Shown here piece after piece: positions 39,954 to 48,358 of a stretch of 64,000 nt of DNA; the stretch's first letter is position 1, and every line of letters begins with the position of its first letter. This DNA comes from Eubacteriaceae bacterium (lineage in GTDB: Bacteria > Bacillota > Clostridia > Lachnospirales > Lachnospiraceae). Under the pieces are notes generated by a model. The model did no database searches, was not told the origin of the DNA, and saw only the letters and a program-made list of their open reading frames with translations. The translations under genes and the position numbers were made by a program. Where the stretch lies: positions 1 through 64,000 of the forward strand of contig CAJSYQ010000004.1 in NCBI GenBank assembly GCA_910574015.1, written 5' to 3'.

Positions 39954-40445
39954 ATGGTTAATTTGAAAAAAATAAATCACGATAATTGGATGGAGTGTAT
40001 TGAACTTGATGTACATGATTGGCAAAAACAATTTGTAAATCCAAACATTTTTAGTTTGGCAGAGGCATATGCGCATTCAGATGCAAATAAAGAGGATGCA
40101 GAAAAATATTACAGATGCATCCCATTTGTAATATATTGTCATGACAAAATGGTAGGATTTACTCTTATAACATATGAAAAAGAATGTGATTTTGATGATA
40201 CTCCCGGATATGAGATTTACAGATTAATGATTGCAAAGGATTATCAGGGAAAAGGTATTGGAAAAGAAACAATAAATAGAATCATTGAATACATAAAGAC
40301 ATTTCCCTATGGAAAGGCTGAGTATATATATGCGTCCTGGCATCCAGAAAATAAAGCATCGGAGCGGCTATGCCTGGGCAGTGGATTTGAAGTTGTTGGA
40401 CAAGATGAGGATGATGGGGCGATAAGATCAAGATTGAAAATATAA
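39954..40445 (+). CDS. GNAT-family acetyltransferase, SpeG/BltD-like
   Basis: The 163-residue protein is a GNAT domain with the acetyl-CoA loop YQGKGIGKETI (about residues 98-108) preceded by IYRLMIAKD and followed by ASWHPENKASERL and a YxxxGF-like LGSGFEVVG. Members with this pattern acetylate spermidine or similar polyamines (BltD/SpeG group); the substrate is inferred only. The ATG at 39954 follows AAAGGTGG. It sits between a decayed HAD gene and a CPBP/TetR pair in an AT-rich stretch. Confidence 0.8.
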   Translation: MVNLKKINHDNWMECIELDVHDWQKQFVNPNIFSLAEAYAHSDANKEDAEKYYRCIPFVIYCHDKMVGFTLITYEKECDFDDTPGYEIYRLMIAKDYQGKGIGKETINRIIEYIKTFPYGKAEYIYASWHPENKASERLCLGSGFEVVGQDEDDGAIRSRLKI

Positions 40446-40560
40446 TTAGCTAACATCTAATTCCCATGTTGAGAATAGCAGCCAGCTAAAAACTGAATAA
40501 CCGCCGCTGCATAGAACGGCACGAGAAGATACAAATACGTTTTCCTATGTCTATGTATTA

Positions 40561-41253
40561 TTACAACAGTAGGGACATTATTGCGATCTGTATTGTTGTT
40601 GCCAGATTTAATATCCAGTGCCCCGCCATAATATAAGAAACCGGCTTTTTCTTATAATATTGATAACAGATCCATATCGTCAAGGGGAAAAAGGATAGAA
40701 AACGGTAGAGGATAAATCTCGTATCCAATATCGTAGGAATAAAACTATGCTGCAGGGCATAGAAAAATGCGGGGACTAAGACAGCTGCCCATTTGGATGA
40801 AAAACTGTTTACCCCATATCCCAAATATAATCCGTCCTCAGCTATTGTCGTTGTGATTGGGAGTACCAAAATATTTAATAGGGCGGGATAGAGTGGGACT
40901 GGCGCTGTCATCATCGGTGCAAGATACGGGAACTTGCCATAACAGAGCCCCCCTGCCGCATACATTCCCGCCATCCCCATCAACAACATTATGACAATAA
41001 ACAGAAATCCCCGGAAGAGGTTTCCCTGTTTTCTTTCATAATGTATCAGCTCACGATAGGATATGCCTCGACGTTTACAAATCATCCACAGAATGATGAT
41101 GGTGACAATATTGGCGGCGGATGCAAGCAGGGTCCACCAATGAGTGATTTCTGTTAATTTCCTCTGGGTAACTATGCTGCAGAAGAAAAAGGAACCTAAA
41201 AACAGGAGACAGCGCATTGGTAAAAGAAGCCAGCTTTTTTGGTTATATTTCAT
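40561..41253 (-). CDS. CPBP-family membrane protein
   Basis: This 230-residue protein has about seven membrane helices and the motifs of CPBP (Abi/CAAX-like) proteases: TTTIAEDGLYLGYG in place of EExxxR, FFYALQHSF for the second-motif histidine, and AGHWILNLA for the HxxxN third motif. The glutamate and the two histidines are kept, but the second motif-1 acid is Asp and the Arg is not present, so activity is uncertain. Its ATG lies within the last codons of the TetR gene, with AGGGAGG ahead, so the two are translationally coupled and both are controlled by the palindromic operator upstream. Confidence 0.75.
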   Translation of the reverse strand: MKYNQKSWLLLPMRCLLFLGSFFFCSIVTQRKLTEITHWWTLLASAANIVTIIILWMICKRRGISYRELIHYERKQGNLFRGFLFIVIMLLMGMAGMYAAGGLCYGKFPYLAPMMTAPVPLYPALLNILVLPITTTIAEDGLYLGYGVNSFSSKWAAVLVPAFFYALQHSFIPTILDTRFILYRFLSFFPLTIWICYQYYKKKPVSYIMAGHWILNLATTIQIAIMSLLL

Positions 41254-41860
41254 CGGTGTAATCCTCCCTACGATCCATGCCGCGGAAAAGCAGTGTAACA
41301 GTGTCACGTATAAATAAATCCCGTTCCGTTTTGTGGTATAGATCATATCCCAGAAGTTCTTTCGCAGCATCTTTTGCAAGAAAAGCTGTCTGCAGGGAAG
41401 AGACAAGGATAAATACAAGTAATTTTTTTGCCGCTTCACTTTGACTGCTCTTGATGGCCAATGCGAACCCCTTTTGGGTATAAACGGAATTGCTGCCCGT
41501 GGAATAACTTTGCATATCATTCAAAATAGATATCTTGGCAATCGCCTGATTTTCAAAAAGGAAATCAAAGGTTTGGCTTGCCCATGATAGCAAACGATCC
41601 TGATCGGACAATCCGTCTTCTTTTGCAGGATCTGTAATTTCCGGCGTGAAACTTGTCAGTATGTTATGGATGATTCGTTGTATGCACTCGGTAATAAGAT
41701 TTTCCTTGCTCCCGAAAAAATAATTGATGGAGCCTAATCCAATCCCAGCCCGCTTAGCGATCAAACGGGATGTAATCCTCTTTGTGTCACCATTGTATTC
41801 TTTCAGTAATTCCGTAGTAACTTCGATTATAGTAAGCTTGCTCTTTTCGTGATTGCCCAT
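41243..41860 (-). CDS. TetR/AcrR-family transcriptional regulator
   Basis: The 205-residue protein starts with a TetR helix-turn-helix (about 8-58; TIIEVTTELL, SRLIAKRAGIGLGSINYFFGSKENLI) and continues as a helical ligand-binding domain. The start has AGGAGA seven bases upstream; a longer in-frame ATG (41905) lies in the operator region. A perfect 15-base palindrome overlies its own promoter, so it probably represses its own operon. The gene for a CPBP membrane protein overlaps its end. Confidence 0.9.
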   Translation of the reverse strand: MGNHEKSKLTIIEVTTELLKEYNGDTKRITSRLIAKRAGIGLGSINYFFGSKENLITECIQRIIHNILTSFTPEITDPAKEDGLSDQDRLLSWASQTFDFLFENQAIAKISILNDMQSYSTGSNSVYTQKGFALAIKSSQSEAAKKLLVFILVSSLQTAFLAKDAAKELLGYDLYHKTERDLFIRDTVTLLFRGMDRREDYTDEI

Positions 41861-41872
41861 AGTATTTCTCCT

Positions 41873-41920
41873 CTGAACATTGTTCACATATATTATAGTG
41901 AACAATGTTCAGAAAGTCAA
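41873..41920 (-). promoter_or_regulatory. TetR promoter with perfect palindromic operator
   Basis: On the minus strand TTGACT (41915-41920) and TATAAT (41892-41897) are separated by 17 bases. The arms CTGAACATTGTTCAC (41873-41887) and its exact complement (41898-41912) lie on both sides of the -10 box. A repressor dimer pair bound here would block transcription. Confidence 0.85.
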
Positions 41921-42014
41921 TAGGATTTCCATGATAAAATCAATAAAAAACAAAATAACCCTTGTTTTTTCTTTACATTTATGGTATGATATTTCATGCT
42001 GACGTTTTACTTAT

Positions 42015-42086
42015 GGCTCCATGGTCAAGCGGTTAAGACACCGCCCTTTCACGGCGGTAACAGGGGTTCAAATCCCCTTGGAGTCA
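42015..42086 (+). tRNA. tRNA-Glu (anticodon TTC)
   Basis: The acceptor stem GGCTCCA pairs with TGGAGTC. The anticodon stem CCGCC/GGCGG encloses CTTTCAC, giving TTC. The T-arm GGGGTTCAAATCCCC is complete. CCA is not encoded. The 3' end is duplicated in the repeats that follow. Confidence 0.95.
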
Positions 42087-42255
42087 CTGGAACTTTAAGA
42101 GGAGTCAGGGGGGATTTGAACCCCCGGAAGTTTGCCAAAGGCAAACTTCTAAGCGAACCTGTTTCGCTTTATCCCCTTGGAGTCACTAAGACTTTAAGAG
42201 GAGTCAGGGGATTTGAACAAAGCGAACTTGTTTCGCTTTATCCCTTTGGAATCTT
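42072..42255. repeat. tRNA-3'-end-derived repeats downstream of tRNA-Glu
   Basis: A 17-base segment of the tRNA-Glu 3' end, atccccttggagtcact, occurs at 42072-42088 and again at 42171-42187. The block actttaagaggagtcagggg occurs at 42092-42111 and 42191-42210, and aagcgaac(c/t)tgtttcgcttta at 42151-42171 and 42220-42240. The first unit also carries an antisense T-arm (ggggggatttgaaccccc) and a hairpin agtttgcc/ggcaaact. A third, partial copy (ccctttggaatc) starts at 42242. The second unit looks like the first with the antisense T-arm and hairpin removed. Confidence 0.8.
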
Positions 42256-42295
42256 TTTTCTTAAAGGTAAGTTTTCTGCCTTATACAAGGTATAA

Positions 42296-42369
42296 GGACC
42301 TTTAGCTCAGTTGGTTAGAGCATCCGGCTCATAACCGGACGGTCCGGGGTTCGAGTCCCCGAGGGTCCA
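42296..42369 (+). tRNA. tRNA-Met (anticodon CAT)
   Basis: The acceptor GGACCTT pairs with AGGGTCC (G-T pairs allowed). The anticodon stem TCCGG/CCGGA holds CTCATAA, giving CAT. The D-arm GCTCAGTTGGTTAGAGC and T-arm CCGGGGTTCGAGTCCCCG are intact. The anticodon stem lacks the three G-C pairs of initiator tRNA, so this is an elongator tRNA-Met or, if modified, an Ile (k2CAU) tRNA. Confidence 0.93.
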
Positions 42370-42373
42370 TTTT

Positions 42374-42447
42374 GGCCTAGTGGCTCAGTTGGTTAGAGCG
42401 CCGCCCTGTCACGGCGGAGGTCGTGGGTTCGAGTCCCATCTGGGTCG
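42374..42447 (+). tRNA. tRNA-Asp (anticodon GTC)
   Basis: The acceptor GGCCTAG pairs with CTGGGTC with G-T pairs. The anticodon stem CCGCC/GGCGG holds CTGTCAC, giving GTC. The D- and T-arms are complete. It follows tRNA-Met by four bases, so the two are cotranscribed. Confidence 0.93.
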
Positions 42448-42483
42448 TTTTGTATGCCTGATCGGGTGTACGGTTTATCATTT

Positions 42484-42569
42484 GCTGGTGTGGCGGAATT
42501 GGCAGACGCCCAGGACTTAAAATCCTGTGGGTGGTGACACCCGTGCCGGTTCGAGCCCGGCCACCAGCA
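42484..42569 (+). tRNA. tRNA-Leu (anticodon TAA)
   Basis: Acceptor GCTGGTG pairs with CACCAGC. The anticodon stem AGGA/TCCT holds CTTAAAA, giving TAA. The long variable arm (GTGGGTGGTGACACCC) is that of a class II tRNA, and the T-arm GCCGGTTCGAGCCCGGC is intact. Confidence 0.95.
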
Positions 42570-42575
42570 TATTGT

Positions 42576-42604
42576 AAAGTGTCGTGAAAGTGCGGCACTT
42601 TTTT
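42576..42604 (+). terminator. Terminator of the tRNA cluster
   Basis: Stem AAAGTGTCG/CGGCACTTT, with one G-T pair, followed by six T residues. It lies just after tRNA-Leu and before the ABC exporter genes. Confidence 0.75.
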
Positions 42605-42623
42605 AATCCAGGAGGGAGCCATT

Positions 42624-43412
42624 ATGATCAAGATGGAACAGGTATGCAAATCCTATCGGATAGCAAAGAGAAATGCAGGCTTTACCGCGGCCTGCAGAGC
42701 GCTCTTTCGCAGGGAACATGAAGTGATCCAGGCGCTGGACCATGTGAGTTTCACCATCGACGATGGAGAGATGGTGGGATACATAGGCCCGAATGGGGCA
42801 GGGAAGAGCTCTACCATCAAGATTCTAAGCGGGATATTGACACCGGACGCCGGGAAGGTTCTTGTGGACGGCAGGGTGCCGTATAAGAACAGGATCGAAC
42901 ATGTACGGCAGATCGGTGTTGTTTTTGGTCAGCGCTCCCAGCTGTGGTGGGATGTTCCTGTCAACGACTCCTTTATGCTGTTGAAGGATATTTATTCTAT
43001 CCCTGACTCCGAATACAAACACAATCTGGATGAACTGACAGAGCTTCTGGATCTGAAAGAACTCCTCCGCTCGCCGGCCAGACAGCTTTCCCTGGGACAG
43101 AGAATGCGGTGTGAGATTGCAGCGTCTCTGCTGCACAGTCCCCGGATCCTTTTTCTAGATGAGCCCACCATCGGGCTGGACGCCGTATCAAAGCTGGCGG
43201 TACGGGACTTCATCCGGAAGAGAAATGCTTCCCGCGGCACTACGGTTATCCTTACTACCCACGATATGCAGGATATTGAAGCTCTTGCCAGCCGCATCAT
43301 ACTGATCGGGAGAGGCCGGATCTTATTGGACGGCACACTGGAGGATATTAGAAAAGGCAATGCGGATATTGACGAGACAGTGGCGGAGCTGTACCGTTCC
43401 TATCATATATAG
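42624..43412 (+). CDS. ABC-2-type transporter ATP-binding protein
   Basis: The 262-residue ATPase has Walker A GPNGAGKSS (about 55-63), the Q-loop in GVVFGQRSQLWWD, signature LSLGQRMRCEIA, Walker B LFLDEPTIGLD and switch His in TTHD. The QRSQLWWDVP block and the 30-residue N-terminal extension with RREHEVIQALD resemble the ATPases that pair with DUF990-type (ABC-2) permeases. Two such permeases follow. The substrate is unknown. The start has CAGGAGGG ahead. Confidence 0.92.
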   Translation: MIKMEQVCKSYRIAKRNAGFTAACRALFRREHEVIQALDHVSFTIDDGEMVGYIGPNGAGKSSTIKILSGILTPDAGKVLVDGRVPYKNRIEHVRQIGVVFGQRSQLWWDVPVNDSFMLLKDIYSIPDSEYKHNLDELTELLDLKELLRSPARQLSLGQRMRCEIAASLLHSPRILFLDEPTIGLDAVSKLAVRDFIRKRNASRGTTVILTTHDMQDIEALASRIILIGRGRILLDGTLEDIRKGNADIDETVAELYRSYHI

Positions 43413-43429
43413 CCGGAGAGGAGCGCGGG

Positions 43430-44233
43430 ATGAAAAAATATTTATCTTTTTTCCGCCTGAGATTTACTATGGGGCTCCAGTACCGCGCCGCGGCACTGGC
43501 CGGCGTAGTTACACAATTTTTCTGGGGTTTTATGGAAATCATGATATTTCAGGCATTTTACAGAGCGGATGCGGCGGCGTTTCCCATGAGTTTCCCGGCC
43601 ACGGTGTCCTACCTATGGCTGCAGCAGGCGTTCCTGGCCTTCTTTGCGGCATGGATGATGGAGAATGAAATTACCGCCTCCATTGTCAGCGGGGATGTGG
43701 CCTATGAGCTGTGCCGTCCTGTGAGCATATATAATATGTGGTTTTCAAGAAGTATCGCTACCCGATTGTCAAGAGCGGTGCTCCGGTGTTTTCCGATACT
43801 GATAGCAGCCGGATTTCTCCCCTCTCCCTACGGGATAGAACCGCCGGCGGGGCCGGTGCACTTTCTGCTTTTTCTCGTGACACTGATGCTGGGACTGGCG
43901 GTTACAGTTTCCTTCTGTATGCTGGTCTATGTGATCTCTTTTTTTACTATCTCGGCGGAAGGGGTGCGCATTGTATTCGTTTCCTCGGTGGAGTTTTTCT
44001 CCGGAGGGATCATACCGCTCCCCTTCTTTCCAGATAAGATCCGGACGGCGATTGAGCTGCTTCCCTTCGCGTCCATGCAGAATGTGGCCCTGCGTATCTA
44101 CAGCGGGAGCATGACCGTTCCGCAGATGCGGAAAGCGGTGCTGTTACAGCTGTTCTGGCTGGCAGTTCTTGTGTGGCTGGGAAAGCGGCTCTGTGCCAGA
44201 GCGGAACGGCGTATCACAGTACAGGGCGGCTGA
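43430..44233 (+). CDS. ABC-2 permease (DUF990 type), subunit 1
   Basis: The 267-residue membrane protein has about six helices, with FFRLRFTMGLQYRAAALAG at its start and an EFFSGGIIPLPFFPDKI motif in the second half that is typical of DUF990/ABC-2 permeases, including the daunorubicin-like YhaQ group. It lies 17 bases after the ATPase gene and 75 bases before a second permease. Together the three make a heterodimeric exporter with no known substrate. Confidence 0.85.
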   Translation: MKKYLSFFRLRFTMGLQYRAAALAGVVTQFFWGFMEIMIFQAFYRADAAAFPMSFPATVSYLWLQQAFLAFFAAWMMENEITASIVSGDVAYELCRPVSIYNMWFSRSIATRLSRAVLRCFPILIAAGFLPSPYGIEPPAGPVHFLLFLVTLMLGLAVTVSFCMLVYVISFFTISAEGVRIVFVSSVEFFSGGIIPLPFFPDKIRTAIELLPFASMQNVALRIYSGSMTVPQMRKAVLLQLFWLAVLVWLGKRLCARAERRITVQGG

Positions 44234-44308
44234 CCTGGCGGCGGTGTCCGCATGAATAGCCCAACGGGCGGGTACAAATTCGCACCAATGAGCTGGAAGG
44301 AGGAGACT

Positions 44309-45097
44309 ATGAAAAAAAAGATTCATCTGTATATGCACTACGTGTCCCTTAATGTCCGTTCCATGATGCAGTACAAGGTATCGTTTTTTCTGGCGGCGGC
44401 GGGGCAGTTTCTGGTCTCCTTTACTGTCTTTCTGGGGATCCTTGTTATGTTCCAGAGATTCCCGGCAGTGGAGGGGTATACCTACAGTGAGGTGCTGCTC
44501 TGCTTTGCGGTCAATCTTCTGGGGTTTTCCCTGGCAGAGCTCTTTGCCCGGGGCTTTGATGCTTTTTCCGGTATTGTGAGGACCGGGGAATTTGACCGGA
44601 TTCTGGTTCGTCCCCAGAGCGAGATAATTCAGGTGCTGGGAGGCCGGTTTGAGCTGACCAGGATCGGCAGGATCCTCCAGGCCGTCGTGATGTTTCTCTA
44701 TGGGGTGTCTGCCTCCGGGATTCAGTGGAAGCTGTCCCGGGTGGTAACGGTATTCTTTATGCTGGTGGGCGGCACGGCAGTGTATACCGCACTTTTTATG
44801 ATCTATGCCGCCCTCTGCTTTTTCACATTGGAGGGGCTGGAGTTTATGAATGTTTTTACCGATGGGGCAAGGGAATACGGGAAATATCCCGTAGGTATTT
44901 ATGGGAAGAAGATCCTGCTCTTTTGCACATTTGTGATCCCCTATGGGCTGTTTCAGTATTATCCCCTTCTTTACATCCTCGGCAGGACGGATTCCCTTTT
45001 CTATGCATTTCTGCCCCTTGCGGCATGCCTGTTCCTTGTTCCCGCCTGGCTTTTTTGGAAATACGGCGTGAGTCATTATAAATCCAGCGGTTCGTGA
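44309..45097 (+). CDS. ABC-2 permease (DUF990 type), subunit 2
   Basis: The 262-residue product has about six helices and the same family markers as its neighbour, for example YVSLNVRSMMQYKVSFF near the start and FVIPYGLFQYYPLLYI toward the end. The start chosen (ATG 44309) has AGGAGGAG seven bases before it; the frame extends upstream to 44252 without a ribosome site. It forms the second half of the permease pair. Confidence 0.85.
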   Translation: MKKKIHLYMHYVSLNVRSMMQYKVSFFLAAAGQFLVSFTVFLGILVMFQRFPAVEGYTYSEVLLCFAVNLLGFSLAELFARGFDAFSGIVRTGEFDRILVRPQSEIIQVLGGRFELTRIGRILQAVVMFLYGVSASGIQWKLSRVVTVFFMLVGGTAVYTALFMIYAALCFFTLEGLEFMNVFTDGAREYGKYPVGIYGKKILLFCTFVIPYGLFQYYPLLYILGRTDSLFYAFLPLAACLFLVPAWLFWKYGVSHYKSSGS

Positions 45098-45195
45098 GAC
45101 GGGACAGAGAGGAAGAGCCCGCCGTTGTCCCCAGGTCTGAAAAGAGGGGGGCGGGAATACAATATAGGGAGAGAATCAATGGGAGAATACCATTT

Positions 45196-46329
45196 ATGCA
45201 GATTTATGTTGTGCAGCCCGGAGACAGCCTGGACCGGATCGCGGGCTTATATGGAACGACGATAGCAGAGCTGTCCTATGCCAACCAGATTCCCTATCCC
45301 TATCAGCTGGCGGTAGGCCAGGCGCTTCTGGTTCCCATCGGGGAGGGGGATGTGGACCGGCGGATCGTCTCAGCAAATGGTTATGCCTATCCGTTTATCA
45401 GTCCCTGGGTGCTGGAGCAGACCCTGCCCTACCTGACCAGCCTGTTTGTCTTTTCTTATGGATTTACAACAGAGGGGCAGCTGATCCCCCCGGATGTATC
45501 GGAGGACTGGATGATCGCCGAGGCTCTGGATTTTTCCGTCTCCCCCATTCTTGTGCTGACGCCCCTTGGGGCGGACGGGCGCTTTAACAATAATCTGATC
45601 CATGAGGTTTTGATAAGTGAGACTGCCATGGAAACCCTTATATCCAATCTTCTGCAGACAATGGAAGAAAAGGGATTCCAGGGCGTGGATGTGGATTTTG
45701 AATATATACTGGCAGAGGACCGGGATCGCTTTACTTCCTTCGTGGCGGAGCTCCGAAAGAGAATGAATGCGGCTGGTTATGTGGTGAGTGTGGCTCTGGC
45801 GCCCAAGACGTCAGCGGATCAGCCGGGACTTCTCTATGAAGGAAAAGATTACGGGGGGCTGGGGGCGGCGGCCAATGAAGTACTTCTGATGGCGTATGAG
45901 TGGGGCTACACTTACGGTCCTGCCATGGCTGTGGCGCCTCTGAATAAAGTAAGACAGGTGATCGAATATGCCCTGACGGAGATCCCGTCGGAGAAGATCA
46001 ATCTCGGGATACCAAACTATGGCTACGACTGGACGCTCCCCTATGTCAGGGGTGAGAGCCGTGCGGTCACCATCGGCAATGTGGAAGCCGTACAGATTGC
46101 CATCGGGAGGGATGTGCCGATCCTTTTTGATGAAACGGCGCAGTCACCCTTTTTCCGATATGTCAGTGAAGGCAGAGAACATGAGGTCTGGTTCGAGGAC
46201 GTCCGCAGCCTGCAGGCGAAGTATAATCTTTTGAATGAATATGATCTGAAAGGGATTGGTGTCTGGCAGATCATGCGGCTGTTCCGGGCCATGTGGCTCC
46301 TCTACGCGGGTCTTTTTTATGTGGAGTGA
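45196..46329 (+). CDS. LysM and GH18 domain protein, spore-germination-like
   Basis: The 377-residue protein begins with a LysM domain (about 3-47, YVVQPGDSLDRIAGLYG) and continues as a GH18 barrel (about 75-370). The catalytic motif is DVDFEYI with E169. The arrangement resembles the YaaH/SleL cortex-lytic and YvbX-type proteins, which cleave peptidoglycan N-acetylglucosamine bonds during germination. No signal peptide is seen, as in YaaH. It may be expressed with the ABC exporter, but 98 bases separate them. The ATG at 45196 lies behind GGGAG. Confidence 0.88.
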   Translation: MQIYVVQPGDSLDRIAGLYGTTIAELSYANQIPYPYQLAVGQALLVPIGEGDVDRRIVSANGYAYPFISPWVLEQTLPYLTSLFVFSYGFTTEGQLIPPDVSEDWMIAEALDFSVSPILVLTPLGADGRFNNNLIHEVLISETAMETLISNLLQTMEEKGFQGVDVDFEYILAEDRDRFTSFVAELRKRMNAAGYVVSVALAPKTSADQPGLLYEGKDYGGLGAAANEVLLMAYEWGYTYGPAMAVAPLNKVRQVIEYALTEIPSEKINLGIPNYGYDWTLPYVRGESRAVTIGNVEAVQIAIGRDVPILFDETAQSPFFRYVSEGREHEVWFEDVRSLQAKYNLLNEYDLKGIGVWQIMRLFRAMWLLYAGLFYVE

Positions 46330-46358
46330 CCGCCGGGCTGGAAATGGCGGCGGTATTT

Positions 46359-47129
46359 TCAGGAGACCTCATCTATATTACTGAAGGCCCAGGCATGGAT
46401 ATTGATCTCAATTACCGGTGTGCCGCAGTAATCGCAGATTTTGGCCCCCAGGGCTGAGATTGGTGCGCCGCAGTTGGGGCAGTTCAGCCCGATGGCATTG
46501 TCGGTTTCGTTTTCTACCAGGTTCCGGTCCTGGATATAGATAAGGTCAATGTTGTATTTAGTCTGATATTTGTATTCCCGTGAACCTTCCTGTACCGTAT
46601 TAGAGGGATCGCCGTCTTTTGTTTTGTAATGATAGCATTCCAGGGCAGACTGGAAGGTGATCCTGCACCTTCCCTCTGTCTTTTTGTACTGGCTGATCTC
46701 AGTCCGGTGGATCCTGATCTGGTGGAAGTGTTCCTGCAGCTCCTGGGCAGAGAGCATTTGAATATGATTTTCCAGCTGGTCTCTTAGCTCTTTGCTGCCG
46801 TCCTGCAAAAGAGAGGGGCGGCGTTCTGTCACTGCACGCAAAAAGCTGGTGAGAATATTTTCCGCCCGTTCCTTCATTTCATCGTATTGGAAATCAGGGA
46901 AGTCCATAATGATTTTTGGCAGGAGCAGGCTGGTCATGGCGGAGACGGACTTCGGTGTGGCGGAGTACTCCTGTTTCATCTGTTCCGCCGCCCGGCTGAT
47001 GTCGGATGTGCCGAAGAGGGCCTGGGAAAATTCCCGGGTTTTGTTCCGCAGATAGGTTACACCGAGATAGACGGCAAGAACCACTGCCAGGATCAGTACT
47101 AAAATAATAATGATAGGTAAATATTTCAT
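46359..47129 (-). CDS. YdjH-like membrane protein with Tim44-like domain and zinc ribbon
   Basis: The 256-residue protein has one N-terminal membrane helix (about 3-27), a Tim44/TPM-like helical-beta domain (about 60-205) and a C-terminal zinc ribbon with NCPNCGAP and CDYCGTP. Length, domain order and gene context match YdjH of Bacillus (254 residues), which is part of a membrane complex with YdjG and YdjI that recruits a PspA homologue. Here it is the last gene of the leftward cluster, 33 bases after the YdjG-like gene. Confidence 0.7.
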   Translation of the reverse strand: MKYLPIIIILVLILAVVLAVYLGVTYLRNKTREFSQALFGTSDISRAAEQMKQEYSATPKSVSAMTSLLLPKIIMDFPDFQYDEMKERAENILTSFLRAVTERRPSLLQDGSKELRDQLENHIQMLSAQELQEHFHQIRIHRTEISQYKKTEGRCRITFQSALECYHYKTKDGDPSNTVQEGSREYKYQTKYNIDLIYIQDRNLVENETDNAIGLNCPNCGAPISALGAKICDYCGTPVIEINIHAWAFSNIDEVS

Positions 47130-47162
47130 GCTGACTCCTTCATGTTAACAAAAATTGTTCCC

Positions 47163-48263
47163 TTACTGCATTACCTTAATGTAGCAGAACAGTCCAAGGG
47201 CGATCAGGATGATCAATGTAGTGAGAATGATCTTCGGAATGGAGAGAGGGGTTCTTCCAGCCACCTTACCAGTCTGTCCATTTACCATAAACTGGTACAC
47301 CTTGTCTTTATATTTAAAGTTTGAGATCCAGATAGGCAGCAGCAGATACTTGTACGTGATATTGCTGTAATCGGTTCTCACGGAAAGGCTCCGGACGGAA
47401 TCGGCTGCGTTCTCATGCCGTATGTAGTCAGAAATATTGCGGGCCAGTTTTTCCTTGATAGAGGCCATGGCGTAGCTCCAGGCATCCTTCAGTCCGATGG
47501 AATACCGTTCGGCAACGAAACCCGCGATGTACTCTGGTTTATAGGTCTTATTATTTTCCGTGTCAAAGGGCTCCAGCTTCTGAAGGATCGACATATCGTG
47601 ATTTCTGGAGGCCAGCACCAGTTCGTCATTGATAAACTCGTTGTATGTTCCCGATGTATTGTACCAGTTTGTCTCCGTGCGGGTTTCCCCACTCTCGTCC
47701 TCTATCAGGTGACGGATGCCGTATTGTCCATGATAGGAGGAACAGGTGTCGGAGTCAAAGGTCCAGTACGGCAGATAAATACCTTTAAAGCGCTTCGGTT
47801 TTGCACTGTCTCTGGCCAGCTTTGGGCAGAACCATTTCCGTTTGATCCATTTCTTAAACAGAGTCGAGGCCTGTTCATCGCTGATGCAAAAGGGGACGAC
47901 ACCGCCCGGTGCCATCGTATCCTGGTCGTTTGCCTCCATAACCTGATTGGAGCCGCAGAAAGGACATACAGCAGAGGTCTGCAGGGCATCGTAGATGGAC
48001 TCTGCGCCGCATGCCTTGCAGAGAACGGTTTTTGTCTCGGCGCCCCAGTCCTCGCTGGCGGTGTGCTCAGCGGCAAAAAAATCCAGTTCTTCCGCTTTTT
48101 GGGGAGCATCCTTTTGTATTTGGATGGCCTCCTCATAATCGCAGTACGGACACTTCAGGCTGCCGGTGGCAGGGTCAAAATCCATGACGCCGCCGCACTG
48201 GGGGCATTTCCGGTCGGTTTCTTCTTTTGTGTCAACTATATTGATATCTTTATAATCATCCAT
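47163..48263 (-). CDS. YdjG-like zinc-ribbon membrane protein
   Basis: The 366-residue protein has an N-terminal TFIIB-type zinc ribbon (KCPQCGG...KCPYCDY), a second ribbon (LCKACGAE...VCPFCGS), a soluble middle part with IYLPYWTFD and LLPIWISNFKYKDK strands, and one C-terminal membrane helix (about 340-360). The layout matches YdjG of Bacillus. With the SPFH protein upstream and the Tim44-like protein downstream it forms a YdjGHI-type set. It is often misannotated as a primosomal helicase because of its ribbons. No helicase motif is present. Confidence 0.75.
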   Translation of the reverse strand: MDDYKDINIVDTKEETDRKCPQCGGVMDFDPATGSLKCPYCDYEEAIQIQKDAPQKAEELDFFAAEHTASEDWGAETKTVLCKACGAESIYDALQTSAVCPFCGSNQVMEANDQDTMAPGGVVPFCISDEQASTLFKKWIKRKWFCPKLARDSAKPKRFKGIYLPYWTFDSDTCSSYHGQYGIRHLIEDESGETRTETNWYNTSGTYNEFINDELVLASRNHDMSILQKLEPFDTENNKTYKPEYIAGFVAERYSIGLKDAWSYAMASIKEKLARNISDYIRHENAADSVRSLSVRTDYSNITYKYLLLPIWISNFKYKDKVYQFMVNGQTGKVAGRTPLSIPKIILTTLIILIALGLFCYIKVMQ

Positions 48264-48358
48264 TTGGTTTTTCCTCCTTCTGACCGGGCGGCGCCGGGAT
48301 GGGGGCGCTTCGGAACTGTGAAAGCGTAACCCTGCATCCGGCCTGCCTTGATCTGCCC

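Noticed and set aside
42072-42255. Tandem repeats considered as a CRISPR array
   Set aside because: The units are of unequal length, contain tRNA sequence and internal hairpins, and have no unique spacers or cas genes.
44144-45076. A 310-residue minus-strand frame opposite the ABC permease genes
   Set aside because: It is antisense to two clear membrane proteins and has an unnatural residue mix rich in His, Pro and Gln.
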